The translations under genes and the position numbers were made by a program. Of a stretch of DNA of 62,233 nt, positions 61,010-62,233 are shown one piece after another. The stretch comes from Chloroflexota bacterium. GTDB lineage: Bacteria; Chloroflexota; Anaerolineae; Anaerolineales; Villigracilaceae. Numbering within the stretch: position 1 is the stretch's first letter; each line of letters begins with the position of its first letter. The notes under the pieces are model-generated. The model saw nothing but the letters and a program-made list of their open reading frames with translations. It searched no databases and was not told the DNA's origin. The stretch is taken from NCBI GenBank assembly GCA_021787595.1, contig JAJYLQ010000022.1, positions 1 to 62,233 of the forward strand, given 5' to 3'.

Positions 61010-61993
61010 ATGACTGATGAAATTTTGAACTGGGGACTGCTTTCGACCGCACACATCAACCGCGCGTTGATCGCGCCGCTCAACGCATCGAAACGGAACC
61101 GGCTGCGGGCCGTTGCTTCGAGGAGCCAATCCACAGCTGACAGCTATGCGCGCGAATGGAAAATCCCGCGCGGGCTTGGCAGTTATGAAGCGTTGCTGAA
61201 CGATCCTGAAATTGACGTTATTTACAACTCACTGCCAAATCATCTCCACGCCGAATGGACGATCAAAGCATTGGAGGCCGGCAAGCATGTTTTGTGCGAA
61301 AAGCCGCTGGCATTGACTCTCGCCGAAGTGGACGCCATGGTCGCCGCCTCGCAAAGAGCCGGCAAAGTGGTCACAGAGGCGTTTATGTATCGCCATCATC
61401 CGCAGACGCTGAGAGTCCGGGAACTCGTGGATAACGGCGACCTCGGCAAGCTGCAAATGATCAAAGGTTCTTTCACATTTACCTTGACGCGCGAGAATGA
61501 TATCCGCCTGAAAAAAGAAATGGGCGGCGGAAGCATTTGGGATGTGGGCTGCTATCCGATCAGCTACGCGCGCGCCGTTACCGGGGCGGAACCGCTCGAA
61601 GTTTTTGGCTGGCAGGTTTCGGGTCCGGCCGGAATTGATGAGACGTTCGTCGGCCAGATGCGATTCCCGGATGACGTCTACGCCCAAATTGATTGCGGCT
61701 TCAAGTCGCCGTCACATGCGTTCATCGAGATCGTCGGCGCCGACGGAACGCTGAATATTCCTGTCCCGTTCAAGCCCGGCAAAAAAGAGAAATTCTATTT
61801 GACGCGTGACGGCAAAACCGAGACCTTTGAAATCAAAGGTCAGGAACTTTATCTTGGCGAAGTCGAGGACATGGCCGACGCGATTCTTTTGGACAAACCA
61901 CCGCGCATCAGTTTGGACGACAGCCGCGGCAACGTCGCAGCAATTTTGGCCCTGCTGGAATCGGCGCAATCCGGCAGACCTGTTACCCTGTAG
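61010..61993 (+). CDS. Gfo/Idh/MocA-family NAD(P)-dependent oxidoreductase
   Basis: 327 residues. N-terminal Rossmann fold NWGLLSTAHINRALIAPLNA; HVLCEKPLALTLAEVDAMV has the catalytic EKP lysine; GGGSIWDVGCYPISYARAVT belongs to the substrate domain. Likely oxidises or converts a sugar taken in by the ABC system. ATG 61010 or 60998; a TATAAT at 60991-60996 is close upstream. No strong ribosome-binding site. Confidence 0.9.
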   Translation: MTDEILNWGLLSTAHINRALIAPLNASKRNRLRAVASRSQSTADSYAREWKIPRGLGSYEALLNDPEIDVIYNSLPNHLHAEWTIKALEAGKHVLCEKPLALTLAEVDAMVAASQRAGKVVTEAFMYRHHPQTLRVRELVDNGDLGKLQMIKGSFTFTLTRENDIRLKKEMGGGSIWDVGCYPISYARAVTGAEPLEVFGWQVSGPAGIDETFVGQMRFPDDVYAQIDCGFKSPSHAFIEIVGADGTLNIPVPFKPGKKEKFYLTRDGKTETFEIKGQELYLGEVEDMADAILLDKPPRISLDDSRGNVAAILALLESAQSGRPVTL

Positions 61994-62137
61994 ACGAAGG
62001 CTCCTGTCGGTCTAATCCCGGGAAAGCGTTTCGAAAATCGAAATTTCGAACGGAGATAAACTTCGATTTGACTTGATAAACGATAAACGCCAAAAGGCCG
62101 ATTTCAAGTATCATCTCAATAATTGGGGGGACGAAGG
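61994..62137. other. gene-free stretch with a weak hairpin
   Basis: CGTTTCGAAA (about 62028-62037) pairs with TTTCGAACG. No coding signal. Confidence 0.4.
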
Positions 62138-62233
62138 CTAAGCAGCAACCCACGACCCGCCGAGGTTAAGTTCACGGGCGCGTTGGGTTACCAGAGTAGC
62201 CATCGGTGGAATCTGGTTTATTCCAGAGATGCG
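62138..62233 (-). CDS. partial CDS, unidentified C-terminus
   Basis: On the minus strand the window end reads RISGINQIPPMATLVTQRAR then ELNLGGSWVAA and a TAG (62138-62140). Protein-like, hydrophilic; 31 residues only. Family not recognised. Confidence 0.45.
   Translation of the reverse strand, partial: RISGINQIPPMATLVTQRARELNLGGSWVAA

Noticed and set aside
62138-62220. Integron attC-like site near the right end
   Set aside because: AACCCA/TGGGTT inverted words occur, but there is no proper R'/R'' arrangement and the stretch reads as the end of a minus-strand protein.

Overview
The window looks like a chromosomal segment of an uncultured Chloroflexota bacterium, probably class Anaerolineae. 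This rests on the 16S/23S sequence character, the division genes and Chloroflexota-like families; no tree was built. The DNA is GC-moderate and densely coding, and carries an unusual load of short palindromic repeats both between and inside genes.

Layout: 1-4120 holds a decayed glycosyltransferase fragment, a ChrB-like protein and two MFS transporters. 4127-8728 is a housekeeping block (prmA, lamin-tail protein, dnaX, hypothetical, ybaB, recR), followed by a convergent large membrane protein. 10462-17057 is a complete rrn operon: promoter, 16S, tRNA-Ile(GAT), tRNA-Ala(TGC), 23S, 5S, terminator. The 23S gene is split at E. coli position 1917 by a 735-nt group I intron that encodes a LAGLIDADG endonuclease and ends in A rather than the usual G. 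17295-24143 is an accessory patch: an AAA ATPase/DUF4143 gene behind a palindromic promoter, a SNF2 helicase with a SWIM partner, then broken genes and a tRNA-like fragment. 24256-24992 is rpsU-infA. 25081-26965 has a FAD oxidoreductase and two small membrane proteins.

27048-44990 (minus strand) is a large dcw cluster: mraZ, rsmH, ftsL-like, ftsI, murF, mraY, murD, ftsW, murG, cvpA-like, murC, a small ORF, murB, ddl, ftsQ, ftsA, ftsZ. It is driven from a promoter with three MraZ boxes; murE is not present. 45144-49132 has an rRNA methyltransferase-like gene, a Ddl-like ATP-grasp protein, an AT-rich gap holding a GC-rich palindromic element, and a GH4 glycosidase. 49382-55070 (minus) is a TetR-controlled efflux operon (two FtsX permeases, ATPase, two lipoprotein adaptors). 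56041-61993 is a ROK-regulated sugar ABC importer with a Gfo/Idh/MocA dehydrogenase.

The most notable system-level signal is the palindromic repeats. In the compact operons almost every intergenic gap above about 40 bp is filled by a hairpin element, several elements carry the stop codon of the gene beside them, and related sequences sit in frame inside conserved genes (prmA, dnaX, murG, murD, a methyltransferase) and form the C-terminus of the SNF2 helicase. This resembles the protein-inserted palindromic elements of Rickettsia, but the families seem different.
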